Origin: Delphinapterus leucas
Lineage: Eukaryota; Chordata; Mammalia; Artiodactyla; Monodontidae
Direction: 5' to 3'
Length of the DNA stretch: 64,000 nt
Assembly (NCBI RefSeq): GCF_002288925.2
Contig: NW_022098050.1
Span: 6,517,823-6,581,822, forward strand
The notes beneath the pieces were generated by a model that saw only the letters and a list, made by a program, of their open reading frames with translations, did not search any database and had not been told where the DNA came from. This document shows, piece after piece, positions 30,880-43,090 of this stretch. Positions within the stretch are counted from its first letter, which is position 1. Each line of letters opens with the position of its first letter. A program made the position numbers and the translations under genes.

Positions 30880-31435
30880 CTTGAACCATACACTTTGATA
30901 AAGCGAAATTGAAGATGTGTACACCCTATGATCCAGCAAGTCCACTACTAGGTATACATCTTACAGAACCACTCAAGCATGTATACAAGAAAACGTGTAA
31001 AGATGCTCAGTGACCTACTGCTCACAATACTAAACAAATGTAAACAACCTAAGTATGAGTATGCATCAGCAAAGGAATGGAGAAAAAAACTTCACCTGCA
31101 TGCATCAACGTGGAGAATTGGCAAAAATAATGTTGAATAAAAACCAAAAACTGCAAAGGGGTATGTACCCTATGAAATCACTTACGTAAATTACAAAACC
31201 ACATAAAACAATACCGTATTCTTTACAGATCTATACATATGCAATAAAAACATACGTCATAATATACACAAGCATATATACCAACTTAAGGTTAATGGTT
31301 ACATCTGGAGAGATTTGAAGCAAACATGGCAAAATATTAATAATGTCTGTTAAACCTGTGTGGTAATACATGGGTATTTGTTATGTAATTTTTGGTATAT
31401 ATCTGAGTGTTTGAAATATTTCATAACAATAAAGA
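30880..31435 (+). mobile_element. Old L1 3' end relic, sense
   Basis: Decayed end of L1 ORF2 and 3' UTR: CCCTATGATCCAGCAAGTCC, CTAGGTATACATCTTACAG, then CACTTACGTAAATTACAAAACC, AGGTTAATGGTTACATCTGG, and a 3' part with TATATCTGAGTGTTTGAAAT and AATAAAGAAAG. Confidence 0.75.
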
Positions 31436-31528
31436 AAGCCTGTAGGTTAGAATTAAAAGGAGCAAATTCTGAAATTTTCATGTATGTTCAAAAATAACTA
31501 GAGAGTAAGCTCTAAGAGAAAGGGCCCT

Positions 31529-32031
31529 TCGTATTTTTTAAAAAAATTTATCTTATTGAAGTATAGTTGATTTACAATGTTGTGTTAATTTCTGCTGTAC
31601 AGCAAAGTGATTCAGTTATACACACACATATATATATATATATATGCATTCTTTTTCATATTCTTTTCCATTATGGTTTATCACAGGATATTGAATGTAG
31701 TTCCCTGTGCTATACAGTAGGACCTTGTTGTTTATCTATTCCATATATACTACTTTGTATCTGCTAATCCCAAACCCCCAATCCAGCCCTCCCTCATCCC
31801 AAGGGCAACCCCCTTGGCAACCACAAATCTGTTCTCTATATCTGTCAGTCTGTTTCTGTATCGTAGGTAAATTCATTTGTGTCATATTTTAGATTCCACA
31901 TGCAAGTGATATTATATGGCATCTGTCTTTCCGTTTCTGACTTACTTCCCTTAGTATGATAATCTCTAGGTCCATCCATGTCGCTGCAAATGGCATTATT
32001 TTATTCTTTTTTTATGGCTGAGTAGTATTCC

Positions 32032-32073
<42 letters not shown>

Positions 32074-32322
32074 CCACATCTTCTTTATCCATTCATCTGT
32101 CGATGGACATTTAGGTTGTTTCCATGTCTTGGCTATTGTGCTGCTATGAACATAGGGGTGCATGTATCTTTTTGAATTATAGTTTCCTCTGGATATATGC
32201 CCAGGACTGGGATTGCTGGATCATATGGCAACTCTATTTTTAGTTTTTTGAGGAACCTCCATACTGTTTTCCATAGTGGCTGCCCCAATTTACATTCCCA
32301 CCAACAGTGTAAGGGGGTTCCA
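31529..32322 (-). mobile_element. L1 3' end, antisense, inserted in L2
   Basis: Antisense L1: TTGATTTACAATGTTGTG, GTGATTCAGTTATACAC, then TCTAGGTCCATCCATGTC and TGAGTAGTATTCCATTGTG, and the minus-strand frame 32133-32342 with ORF2 C-terminal strings ([28 protein letters not shown]). The flanks share AAAGGGCCCT at 31519-31528 and 32323-32332, a likely target duplication. Confidence 0.85.
32034..32071 (+). repeat. (GT)n microsatellite inside the L1
   Basis: About 19 GT units in the place where L1 normally reads ...CATTGTGTATA; the expansion lies within the element. Confidence 0.97.
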
Positions 32323-32594
32323 AAAGGGCCCTCATTCATCACTGACTACCAGAGCATAGTTGCATTGCCTAGCACAAAGAAGATCAATACATATTTGTTG
32401 AATAACTGAATGAACGAGTGAGTGAATGGATGGATGAACAAGAAGGGAAGGAGGGAGGGAAGGGGTGCTTAACAGAGCTGAAAGTAGGTTATTTTCCTAG
32501 TCAACGTATCTAGATATAGCTGCAGAAAACGTCATACAATTGTAATCAGGAGATGTCATTAAGGCAACCATTCTCAAGTTTGGCCAGCATTGTT

Positions 32595-32668
32595 CTTTTT
32601 TTTTTAACATCTTTATTGGAGTATTATTGCTTTACAATGGTGTGTTAGTTTTTGCTTTATAACAGTTT
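32595..32668 (-). mobile_element. Very short L1 3' end, antisense
   Basis: T11 followed by AACATCTTTATTGGAGTATT and GTGTGTTAG, the same 3' terminus as the longer L1s at 49003 and 49842. No clear target duplication is seen. Confidence 0.75.
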
Positions 32669-33017
32669 TTTGATTACACACAATATCAGAATGCTGTTGA
32701 CTTAATATGTAAAAGCCTGTTATGACAAACTGCAAGGATCCATTCATAAGTTTCCGTCACAGAGTATGAGAATTTTTTTTTTATACTCAGAATACTTCTT
32801 CAAACTTCAGGTAGGCCACTGACTGGGAAATCAATATTAAAGAGTATGAAGAATTTCGTTAGGGCTGAATTTATTTTAATGAGATTTGGATTGTATACAG
32901 TTAATGTTCAGTTAGTTGTATTTCAGTAAGTGTACACAAATGGTTGAACAAACAATAGGTCAAAGCAGAATTATATTTAAAAAACAAGAAACATTTGAGA
33001 ATAAAAATAGAAATTTG

Positions 33018-33228
33018 GGGCTTCACTGGTGGTGCAGTGGTTGAGAGTCTGCCTGCTGACGCAGGGGACACGGGTTCGTGTCCCGGTCCGGGAAGATCCC
33101 ACATGCGGCGGAGCGGCTAGGCCCGTGAGCCATGGCCATTGAGCCTGCGCGTCCGGAGCCTGTGCTCCGCAATGGGAGAGGCCACAACAGTGAGAGGCCC
33201 ACATACCGCAAAAAAAAAAAAAAAAAAA
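33018..33228 (+). mobile_element. CHR-type tRNA-derived SINE
   Basis: Full-length copy with GGGCTTCACTGG at the start (one change from the usual CTTCCCTGG), B-box-like GGGTTCGTGTC and an A19 tail. Confidence 0.95.
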
Positions 33229-34628
33229 TTGCAGAAAAATCAGAGGCTCAGAAAAAAGTAATAAATTTTATATTAATTACTGTGCTCTGACAATTGTTAA
33301 CAAATAGCAAACTGAAATTCAGTATTTCTGTTTGTATAATTTAAAAATATGACAATACTGATTTTCTCTCATGTTTTCAAAATTAAAATCTTTTTTACAT
33401 TATTGGTAAACATTTTATATCCCTACATGTGTCTATTGTAAACATACAGTTTGAATGGTTAAATTACATTATCTATTATTATTACTAGTAGTAGTTTTAT
33501 GGAACATTAAAAGAAACACATATACACTCATAATTCTAGAAGCTTTCTCATTATTTATATTAAATGAGATGATCCCTATAAAACCCTGCACAATGGCATT
33601 CTTAAAAAAGTACACTGAGTCAATTCTTGCTATAATATGTGATAAAATAAATTTTATTGAAAGTCAACCTATCTATAAGCTCCTAACAGATTTTCTTTAC
33701 CGACAGAAGTTTCACTAATAACATACCTTAGAGTAACCTGACTCCTGAGAATGTTACTAAATTTTTAGAAAAATTTGCTAAACTAAACAAATTTAAGGCT
33801 ATTTATTACATATAATCTTTTATTTCTTATTGAGCATTGGTGTACACAAGTAGGAAACACTGTCCCTACCTTCCCCAAGCCAAGATTTAGTTCTAGAAGC
33901 ATACAGAAAAGGGAAATTCAGAAGTATATACATATTCTCACCTTGCAAAAGATCTTGAGAACAAGTTTCTAAATAACATCTCACATATGCAAAACCAAAC
34001 AAAGGCATAATTAACTGCCTGGTTGCGAGAGTAAGACCTAAATGCTGAGTTTTGCTGTTAGTTTTGGAAAAGTATTCTGTGCAGAGCTGGGTTTGATAGC
34101 AGTTGAATTTCTAAGATCAGGTCAATAGAAAAAGAAAATTCTGTTCTAGTACAGAAGGTTTTGTTTTCAACTTCTTTTTAAAGTGGATTCTTCAGTCCTG
34201 CTGATATGAAAGTAGAACTAATATAATTACAGCTCTGTGAAGCAAAGCCTTACTGAAAAGTTATCCATAAGAGAAAAACAGCATGAAATAGAGTTCTCTC
34301 AACAGGCAGCCTGGATTTTGCAGAAACATGTTAACAGGCTAATTATTTTTTAGCCTTTTGAAGTATGAATGGAAACTTATTTTTACCAGATATTAAAATA
34401 TATTCTTATCCTTCATTAAGGATAACACCGTGGAGCACATGCAAGGATAAACTTATCAATGGAACAGAATGCACAGCTCTACGCAGACCCTCAGTGATAC
34501 ATGAGAAGATTATATGACAAATTAATCACTCTCAACAGGGTAGGAGCAGGAACACATCAGAGGGCAACCTAGGAGTCTGTTAGTCAAGATGTGCTAGAAG
34601 CTTGCAAAGTGGGGTTCAGTGAATTTTT

Positions 34629-34689
34629 TTTTAACATCTTTACTGGAGTATAATTGCTTTACAATGGTGTGTTAGTTTCTGCTGTTAAA
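34629..34689 (-). mobile_element. Minimal (61-bp) L1 insertion, antisense
   Basis: AACATCTTTACTGGAGTATA to GTTAGTTTCTGCTGT after a short T run, flanked by TGAATTTTT at 34620-34628 and 34690-34698. Only the last few dozen bases of the L1 3' UTR were inserted. Confidence 0.8.
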
Positions 34690-36124
34690 TGAATTTTTAA
34701 AAAGTTTGAGTGACTCTGATACACTTTCCTCCTTCAAAGAGAATCACTGCAAATAAAGGAGACATCACAAAGAGCATAGGGGAAGAAAGAAATGAATTAA
34801 TAAATAGTGCTGTGCTTATTTAAAATAAAAGCCAATTTATAGCCTTGCCTCATATCACACCAAAAAAATTATAACTGGATCAAAGAGTTAAATGTAAATA
34901 ATGAATGCATTAAAAGACTTAAAAATATGTGACTAACTCATCTGTGGAAGGGAAAAGACTTCCTATTAATAAAATAGAAATAACCACAGGGAAAGATGCA
35001 TAGATTTGACTTTTAAAAGTAGACTATTTTTTTGTCAAAAACCATAAACAAAAATAAAAGCACAAAGTGAGAAAAATATTCACAACAGATATGACACTTA
35101 CTGGAGAGTTTTTAATGTCAGGCACCAACGGACACCATAAACTTCCAAAGAAACTTGTATTTTTGATCAGAAGAAAGCATTTGAATCTCAGAATATAATC
35201 TGAACTATGACAACTCGAATGAGATAGAAACTCTCACAATGGACGATGCAGTGTCCTTTTTCGTAGCTACGTGGCCCAGTTGAGAACACATTCCTATAAG
35301 TGGCTGCTATAGTGCCTCAGTTCAGTCTGGTTTTCAAATTAAGACGTGGAGGACTGCTTGCGTGGTGGTAACAATAGACTCAGAGCTAAAATGGAAGTGC
35401 TAGGTTTGTCGTAAACTTCTATTTTGCCTCTTATTTCCCCCCTTCAAGTTTACATGCAACGGAATGGGAAGCAAAGTAAAATATATGTATGTACCTTTTA
35501 CTGTGCTGGGTGCTCGCAATGCATTATTATCATTTACTCCTCATTGCATCGTGATTGAAGTATTTTCTGTATTTTACGTATGAGGGGATGCAAGTTGGTA
35601 GACTTTTATTCCACAGGCATTGTCTCTGCTAAGACACTGCTTTTCGTTTTCATTTCATTCTGCCCAAGCACAATGGTAATTACTGAGATGTCTTTTGTTT
35701 TTTTTAAAAAACATAAATGGGTATTAATATGTATTTAGGGCAAAAAATTCTGCTTATTACTCATCAAAATTGTGTGATGTCAAAAGACCAAAATCTTAAA
35801 GAACTAGTTTTCTAGCTATCACACATTTGTACACTCTGTGAAAGCTCTGCCTGAAACATAGACAATAAAGCAGTACAAAAGCATACAGGTTGAATAGACG
35901 GAGAAAAAAAAAGAAATCAAATTAGAGCATCTCACCCTTATTAATTTTGCTTCTAGCCCAGGAAATGCATAAAGAACCATCATAAGATGAGCTTTGGAAA
36001 AGGTTTCTAATTGTGGTTTGGATACAGGTATTGATGATGCATAGAATCTCTTTTTGTGTTAGTAAGCCATGCAAGTTATTCCAGGAGCAACAGTTAACTG
36101 TTACAGTTATACTATGGTTTGGTA

Positions 36125-37195
36125 ATTCCACATATAATAATTTTTTAGGTATAAAATATTTCAAACATACAAAAAAGTAAAAATACAACATAACAGGTAG
36201 CTAAGCACCCATCACCCAAATTGTGCAGATGTTAATGTTTTGGCCCTATTTGCTTAACTGTCCTCTTGTACCTATACATAATCCAAGAAGATATACTAAA
36301 GCTCATCCGGAGGTAGCCTCTTGCCTAAAGTTAGTGTATATCATTTTGATGTACATGTTTATACTATTATAACATTCGTTAAGTGGCATGAATAACAATG
36401 TGCATTAGCTTTTGCTTTTAAAATTTAACAAATAGTATCTCACTAATACATCCTTTTGTAACTTTTTTCACTCAAATTATGTTTGTGTTGATAGATTCAT
36501 TCATTTTAACAGATGCATAGTGTTTTACTGTGAGAATAAACAACAGTTCAATTCTCCATTTCTCCTAACAATGGGCCTTTAGGTGGTTTCCACTTTTTCA
36601 CTATTAGAAACCACGCTCAAGCGAAGTCTTCTGTGTGCAGGTGTGGAATTTTTCTATGGCTGACACCTAGAAGTAGAAATGCTTGGTTGTAAAGGGTATA
36701 AACATCTTCAGTTTATTTCAGTTGTGACAAATTGCTCTCCAAAGTGATTTTACCAATTTATACACCTATCCCACCACTAGTAAGATAAGAGTTCCTCTAC
36801 CCACATCCTCACCAATACTTGGTTTTATCAGATTTACTAACTTTTGCCAATCTGGGAGGTGTGAAATGGCATCTCCCTGTGGTTTTAATTTGTGCCTCCC
36901 TGACTGCCGGTGAAATGGAGCAGCATCACCTCATGTTTCTTTTTTGCCCATTCATGTTTCTTCTTGGGTGAATCATCTATTCATATCTATACCATTTCCC
37001 CTTTTCCCTTTAATGAGTTGCTTTTATTCCTTTTTTTCTTTCAAATTGTTGAAATAATTCTTTATATATTATGTATACTAATCTTTTGTTCTTTATATGG
37101 GTTGCAAATAACTTCTACCAGTATGGACTTGTCTTTTACTTTGCTTATGGTTTCTTTTGCCAGACACCATAAGGAAAGGAAGACGTTTTCTAATC
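36125..37195 (-). mobile_element. Old L1 relic, antisense
   Basis: Antisense L1M-type blocks: ATTTCAAACATACAAAAAAG, CACCCATCACCCAAATTGTG, GGTGGTTTCCACTTTTTCAC, TGCTCTCCAAAGTGATTTTA, CCAATCTGGGAGGTGTGAAA, then CTTTATATGGGTTGCAAATA and TTTGCCAGACACCATAAGG. Fragmented and decayed; it may be more than one piece. Confidence 0.7.
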
Positions 37196-37724
37196 AATGA
37201 ATCTAGATGAACCCTGGCCTTCTGAAATATATACACCCCTCAAGGACCAAGCTAAAGAATTTGCAGATGAAATTATCTTACAATTAGACAGCTTGGCATT
37301 TCAGTCAGAAATAGTATAGTACATAGGAGTGCAAACGAGGTGCCCCCTGAAAACAAAAATGTTTTCTGAGACTTAACCTACAAAATTCAAACATCTAAGT
37401 ATTACAGATATGCAAATGATTTTAAAGGGATAGAAAGTCTCCTAGACCAGGAGCTGACCTGTTAAGTGTATCAATATATATAAAGAAAGAATTGGCCATT
37501 CACTAGCAGGTAAGTGAGGGAAACTTGGAAGAAAAAGGGGGGTGGAGACTAGGAAGATGTTGGTATTGCCCACCCAGACAGAGTCCAGGGGAATAGCCTT
37601 AACCAATGGACCAAGAGTATTACCATCCCACTGGTAAAGCCACGGGGAGGATTATGGTGGCGCTGCATCCAATAGGTCTTCTTAGCCTACTGACATTAAA
37701 CATTAAATAATGAACTGAGAGGCA

Positions 37725-37935
37725 GCATAATGGACAGGTTAATAGGGCAGCTGCTGCAACGACTGCCTGAGTTCAATTTCTGGCTCCACCACTTACTGTG
37801 TAACCTTGTACAAGCTTTCTTTCCTCTACTGAGAAAACAAAAATAATAGGAACACCTAACTTCTAGTGTTATGGAGACTAAACGAGTGAATAAATGTTCT
37901 TGGCCATTAGGAAACATTCAATATATGTTACTTAC
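37725..37935 (+). mobile_element. MIR SINE relic, sense
   Basis: Nearly full-length: GGCAGCATAATGGACAGG, CTGAGTTCAATTTCTGGCTC, CCACTTACTGTGTAACCTTG, then ATGGAGACTAAACGAG and a 3' end with CATTCAATATATGTTAC. Confidence 0.85.
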
Positions 37936-38269
37936 TGAAATACTCAAATGCCAAAGGAAAGACAGGGGAAATATATAAAATGGAATGGTCAGAAGCTGAA
38001 GATACACATCAGAACTAGGAAGATACACAGGGGAAGCTGACCTGGACCAAATGAGGTGGGGAAAGCACTCATAAAGGGTAATTTAACTTTAGCTTTCACT
38101 AATAACAGCAACGTCCAGGACAGGAGCTGCAGCAGACCCATGCTGTCAGAACCACACTCTGAAACTCGAGCAAGTAGAAGAGGAGAAGATGCCAGGAGAG
38201 GGACAGTTTGAAAGAATGGGATTACTTAGCCTTAAAGCAGAAGACTAAAAGAAAGGCATTAGAGCAAAA

Positions 38270-38272
<3 letters not shown>

Positions 38273-38337
<65 letters not shown>
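38273..38337 (+). repeat. (TG)n microsatellite ending at an assembly gap
   Basis: About 32 TG units running straight into ten Ns, so the true length is unknown. Confidence 0.97.
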
Positions 38338-38347
38338 NNNNNNNNNN
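38338..38347. other. Assembly gap (10 Ns)
   Basis: Ten undetermined bases after the TG tract; probably an estimated or collapsed repeat length. Confidence 0.99.
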
Positions 38348-38857
38348 AGCCTCAGAGAGCAAGCAGAAAGACCAGTGAAGGATGGGAGTTGCAAGCAGCA
38401 TGTTTCACCAGACTGTAGAAGAGGCTTTTCTAACAACTGTAGATCTCAAATGCAATAGAAAGCCAGTGAGTTATTTGCTAGTAGAACTATTTCAATATAG
38501 TATGGATCCTCAGCAAGCTGGGAAGGCAGCAAAGCATTTCAAGCATTTAATAAAGTTTGGATTAGATGTTCCTTAGATCCCTTTAACAGAAGTTTTGGGT
38601 TTTACAGAACATTCAATACCTTAATAATGAGTGGCAACCAGGGGCCACCTGTGATCTTGTTGCTCCATCATGTTGTGCCCATACAGTCATGCCCTCAGGG
38701 CTATTCAGATGTGTGTGGCTGGGGGGCAGGGGAAGGAGGCTGCTTGCTGTATGGTCAATGGTCCCCAAGCAGTTCCCCAGAATCTTCTTTTGTAGCAGAT
38801 TTGTCCCATGTCCCTTGCTCAGCACATCACAGACGTTCATTAATATTTACTGCTAGA

Positions 38858-39047
38858 GGGCTTCCCTGGTGGCGCAGTGGTTAAGAGTCCGCCGGCCGAT
38901 GCAGGGGACGCGGGTTCGTGCCCCGGTCCAGGAAGATCCCACGCGCCGCGGGGCGGCTGGGCCCGTAAGCCATGGCCGCTGTGCCTGCGCGTCCGGAGCC
39001 TGTGCTCCGCAACGGGAGAGGCCACAACGGTGAGAGGCCCGCGTACC

Positions 39048-39134
<87 letters not shown>
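38858..39134 (+). mobile_element. CHR-type SINE with a long A and (TA)n tail
   Basis: Full CHR body (38858-39049), then about 34 As, then a (TA)n tract to 39130 and CACA. The 10-bp duplication TACTGCTAGA at 38848-38857 and 39135-39144 lies outside the TA tract, so the microsatellite belongs to the SINE tail. Confidence 0.96.
39083..39130. repeat. (TA)n microsatellite in the SINE tail
   Basis: About 24 perfect TA units following the A run of the SINE. Confidence 0.97.
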
Positions 39135-39136
<2 letters not shown>

Positions 39137-40502
39137 CTGCTAGAGAGACTGTTTAAACTCTATCTAAAATAAGTTGATGGATTCTGGGAGTTTTGTGACA
39201 TTTGTTATGTTAGGTGCTCATTTCTTTGCTTTCTTACTGATACTTCGCTTTGTTATGCATAATCAGAGTGGTCAAACAGGTTACTGCACTGCATCCTGAA
39301 GCGGGGTCAAGGTACCTTCACTGTAAAACTGGCTCAATAGTATAAACTCAGGTGGGAATGGTAATCCCTCTGATGTGTGATATTTTTAAATTTTATCCAA
39401 TGGCAAACTTCTAGACTAAAAAATCTTAATGCCTTCCTTTAACACTGCTGGCAATACTGTTACAGGCCCTTTCCTGTTATACACATTTCCTTTCTATGTT
39501 TCCTGCCTCTTCTCATGTTCTATCACCTACCAAGATCTTCTAGTACCCCCAATACTTCCCCCTCTATTTTTTTTCCTTTCCTGTACTCAGCAGCACCTCT
39601 ATCTCTTCCCCAGTTCAGTTTTATTTTCTGACTTTCTCTTTTAATTGCCTTTCTCGCAATTTAGTGTCCTCTTATGTGTTCCATGATTTGTCAGAAGCAG
39701 AAATGCTTCATTATTTGGGTGGAAATTTCGTTTGTACTCAAAAGAAAAACAGTTTCCGCTATATTAAAAACAACTTTCAGCTGGTTGCAAAGGGAACTGA
39801 TGAGGTTTGCATGCATGTTCATGTTCAGTTCCCCTTTGTGGCCAGTGAGACTTGAAAAACACTGGAACACACAGGGTCAGCTCTTGTGCTGACTGATTAT
39901 AGAGTTCCAGATATATGTGGCAAGTAGTGAGAGGTGCCAGCTAAATAAGTAACTGAGGGTCTCATGCTCTGATAGTTGGCATTTGTGATCCTGCAAATAA
40001 CTAAACCTCCAGTAATAAGTACAACCTAGCATGGTGGGGGGAAAAGCTACTAAAGGGGCAAGCTAGACTAAGCATCCCTCTGTATCCTTTTAGGCTCTAG
40101 TATTGGAGATCTCAATTAATTATCCCGTTCTTAGGATCAGATAAGCAGAAACAGACTTTTCTTCTAGTTTTACTGAAAAGCTAGATTAGTTCTGGAAATA
40201 GAAAAGGGCTATTAACAGAGGATAAAAAGTACAAAGGAAACAGCATGGATTCCTGATACTTTCAGTACACCTTTTAATACAAGAAATAATCAAAAGAAAA
40301 TACAGCTCCAAGACTGAACTGAGGCACAGTGGGTATCCCTTTGCAAAGTTAACTTTTCTTTTTGGATGTTGTCCAAGAAGCAATGGACTCTGAGGTACAC
40401 ATACTATATTAATCCCAAAGGAAGAGCCAATGTACTGTACTTTGAGGAAAAAAATATAAAAATCTAGTTAGAACACTGCTATTGCAAGCACAGTAAAGAA
40501 AA

Positions 40503-41323
40503 TGTGGTAGATTAAAATTCTCTGCAGCGGGACTTCCCTGATGGCGCAGTGGTTAAGAATCCGCCTGCCAATGCAGGGGACACGGGTTCGAGCCCTGATC
40601 CAGGAAGATCCCACATGCTGCAGAGCAACTAAGCCCCTGCGCCACAACTACTGAGCCTGCGCTCTAGAGCCCGTGCACCTAGAGACCGTGCTCCGCGACA
40701 AGAGAGCAATGAGACGCCACCGCAACGGGAAGCCTGCGCACTGCAACGAAGAGTAGCCCCTGCTCGCTGCAACTAGAGAAAGCCCATGCACAGCAAAGAA
40801 GACCCAACTCAGCCAAAAATAAATAAATAAAATAAATTAATTAATTAAAAAAAATAAATTCTCTGCAGCTCTTCCCATCCAGAAGTGGAGTCTTTGCCCA
40901 CCTCTTGAATCTGAGTAGGTATTGTGACTTGCTTTGACCAATAAATCGTGGTGGACACTATATGGCATCTAAGCAAGGCCTTAAGAGGCCTTGCAGCTTC
41001 CAGTTTTGTGCTCCTGGAACCCCAAGACCATCACGGTGTAAATAAACCCAGGATGAAAAATCACATGGAGATACTCAGCCCGCACAACCATCTCAGCTGA
41101 GGCTCCAGACATGAGAGAGACCATCATGCACCATCCAGCCTCAGCTGAGCTGCCAGATAACTAAGAAGCTGCATGAATGAATGACCCCAGGAGAGACTGA
41201 CAGTAGAACTGCCTGGCTGAGCCCAGAACAAATTGCAGGATTGAGAACGAACAAACGGTTGTTGTCATAAGCCACCAAGTCTGGCGGTGGTTTGGCATAC
41301 AGCAATAGATAAATGATGCATAT
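40503..41323 (+). mobile_element. MaLR (MLT1-type) LTR, sense, interrupted by a SINE
   Basis: Starts TGTGGTAGATTAAAATTC and continues after the SINE with CTCTTCCCATCCAGAAGTGG, GACTTGCTTTGACCAATAAA, CCTTGCAGCTTCCAG, then GGTTGTTGTCATAAGCCACC, GGTTTGGCATACAGCAATAG. These are typical MLT1 blocks. No internal retroviral region is seen. Confidence 0.75.
40529..40855 (+). mobile_element. CHR-1-like longer tRNA-derived SINE inserted in an LTR
   Basis: GACTTCCCTGATGGCGCAGTGG, canonical B-box GGGTTCGAGCC, a 3' body differing from the eight other copies (CACAACTACTGAGCCTGCG, AGTAGCCCCTGCTCGC) and an AAATAAATAAAATAAATTAA tail. Flanked by AAATTCTCTGCAGC at 40515-40528 and 40856-40869. Confidence 0.93.
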
Positions 41324-41421
41324 AAGATTAAATTAAAAATATGCATACCATTAATTTCTAAAAAGGTGACAATATAGTAATTTCATTAACAAAAAAGACA
41401 ATGCCTATGTTTTGCTTAAAG

Positions 41422-41422
<1 letters not shown>

Positions 41423-41469
<47 letters not shown>
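41423..41469 (+). repeat. (TG)n microsatellite
   Basis: About 23 TG units. Confidence 0.97.
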
Positions 41470-41471
<2 letters not shown>

Positions 41472-42861
41472 CTGGGTGTGAAAGAGAGAGGGAGAGAGAT
41501 TTATTTTCCAAACCACTGCAGAGTGGAGAGTGGCAGGGTTATTGAAGATTTAGTAACGAATCATGAGTTGTCAGAGGTAACAAACATATGCTGCATGATG
41601 AGGCAACTGGTTAGGTGGTATCTTACCAGGAGGGGATCTGTGTGGTTTAAGTTGACAGGAAGAAGTTACTACAGTGGAGGATAAAGGTGACTTCTCCTAT
41701 GCTTTCTTCATTAGGTAAAATACACTTTAAATTACACTTGTTGATAGACATGACATGTCGTTTTCATTACAAGCCTTTTAGTATTATTTGACTATTAAAA
41801 ACTATGTCCATGAATTGCTATGATTAAAAAAAAAGTTAAGAAAAACTAAAGATATGAGAAAAACTTTCACATACTAAAATGTCAGACTTTCTTTTTACCG
41901 CTAGGATAATTGTAATTGTGAATGATTTTACAAAGGTGACTCTTGTGATAATCACTAGTACAAAACAAAACGAAATCTCCAAAGGACATAGCCTATTAAA
42001 GGCAGATGAGTGTCAATGGGTTTTCAGCTTAAGGACAGAAATCCATTGTCCATACAATTATTTTTATTCTATCACGTTTAAAGTTTTTTTCAGCTACTAA
42101 GACAAAGAATCACTTTGTTAGAGCTTAAAAAAACTAAACTTTTAAATTGTTCTAAGTTTCTAGCTGGAAAATAGTGCAAGGCGGGCAGCTTATGCTTCAG
42201 CCTTTAACAGCAAAAGAGGTTTAACTAGGGCTGGTAATAGATTGCCCTCTGCTGGTCAAAGCGTCGCCAAAGAAATGATTCTCTACAGACTTTTTCTGTG
42301 TTAAAATGTACTGTGGTTTCTTCTTTCCAATTTTCTCTACCAGATACTTCTGGCGATATGGAACTCCAGAGAACTTATATTTCCTGGCTTCAATATTTTA
42401 TTTGTAAGTTTCTTAAAACAATACACTTTTGGCTGGCTTTTTGATGGAGGACGAAGAAGAGAGCACATGGTAATATTAGAAACTATACCATATATATATA
42501 CAATTTGAGAACTATCTAATAAGACACCAACACTTGTTTAGAGTGATACCTTAAAATGACTACTTCAAGTCTAATATATCTCTGTCAAAACATTATAAAG
42601 ACGCAACCACCAATATAAGCAATGATTCAGGCAAGGACCATCAATGAATGCTAAAATCCACTGGGTTGAAAGGGGAAAAAATATATTCAGAGAGTCTCAA
42701 AATATGACCATCAGATTACTTATCAATTACAGAGGGGAAAAGTACTAGTACAATGGAGAGTTGGCAGCAATTAATAAATTTCCAGATTGAAAACGGATAC
42801 ATTTTTGGTCACCAGGGACACTGGTCACCTTTATCTAAAACAATAATCCAGATTCTGGTAG

Positions 42862-43090
42862 TAGCTAAGAATATGGGATCTGAAGTCACACTACCTGGGT
42901 TCAAATATAGGCCCACAATACACCAGTTACATTACCATCAACAAGTTATTTATCCTCTATGGACCTAAATCTTCTCATCTAGAAAATGATAGTAATAATG
43001 GTATCCATCTGAGAGATATCTTAATTAAATATCTTAACAATTAAGTGAATATATATAAAAGCACTTCAGTGGTTGTCATTTATTATTATT
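42862..43090 (+). mobile_element. MIR SINE relic, sense
   Basis: Nearly full-length order: GGGATCTGAAGTCACAC, CCTGGGTTCAAATATAGG, CAACAAGTTATTTATCC, TCTCATCTAGAAAATGATAG, TAAAAGCACTTCAGTGG and a TTATTATTATT end. Confidence 0.8.

Larger units (their letters stand above)
31497..32440 (+). mobile_element. L2 3' end relic, sense, split by an L1
   Basis: Left piece GAGAGTAAGCTCTAAGAGAAAGGGCCCT (31499-31528, quoted loosely as two motifs GAGTAAGCTCTAAGAG and AAAGGGCCCT); right piece from CTCATTCATCACTGACTACC through ATTGCCTAGCACAAAG to ATTTGTTGAATAACTGAATG. Together they read as a normal L2 terminus. Confidence 0.7.

Noticed and set aside
32133..32342. Minus-strand frame with reverse-transcriptase-like ending
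   Set aside because: It is the decayed C-terminus of an L1 ORF2 in a truncated insertion, not a host gene.
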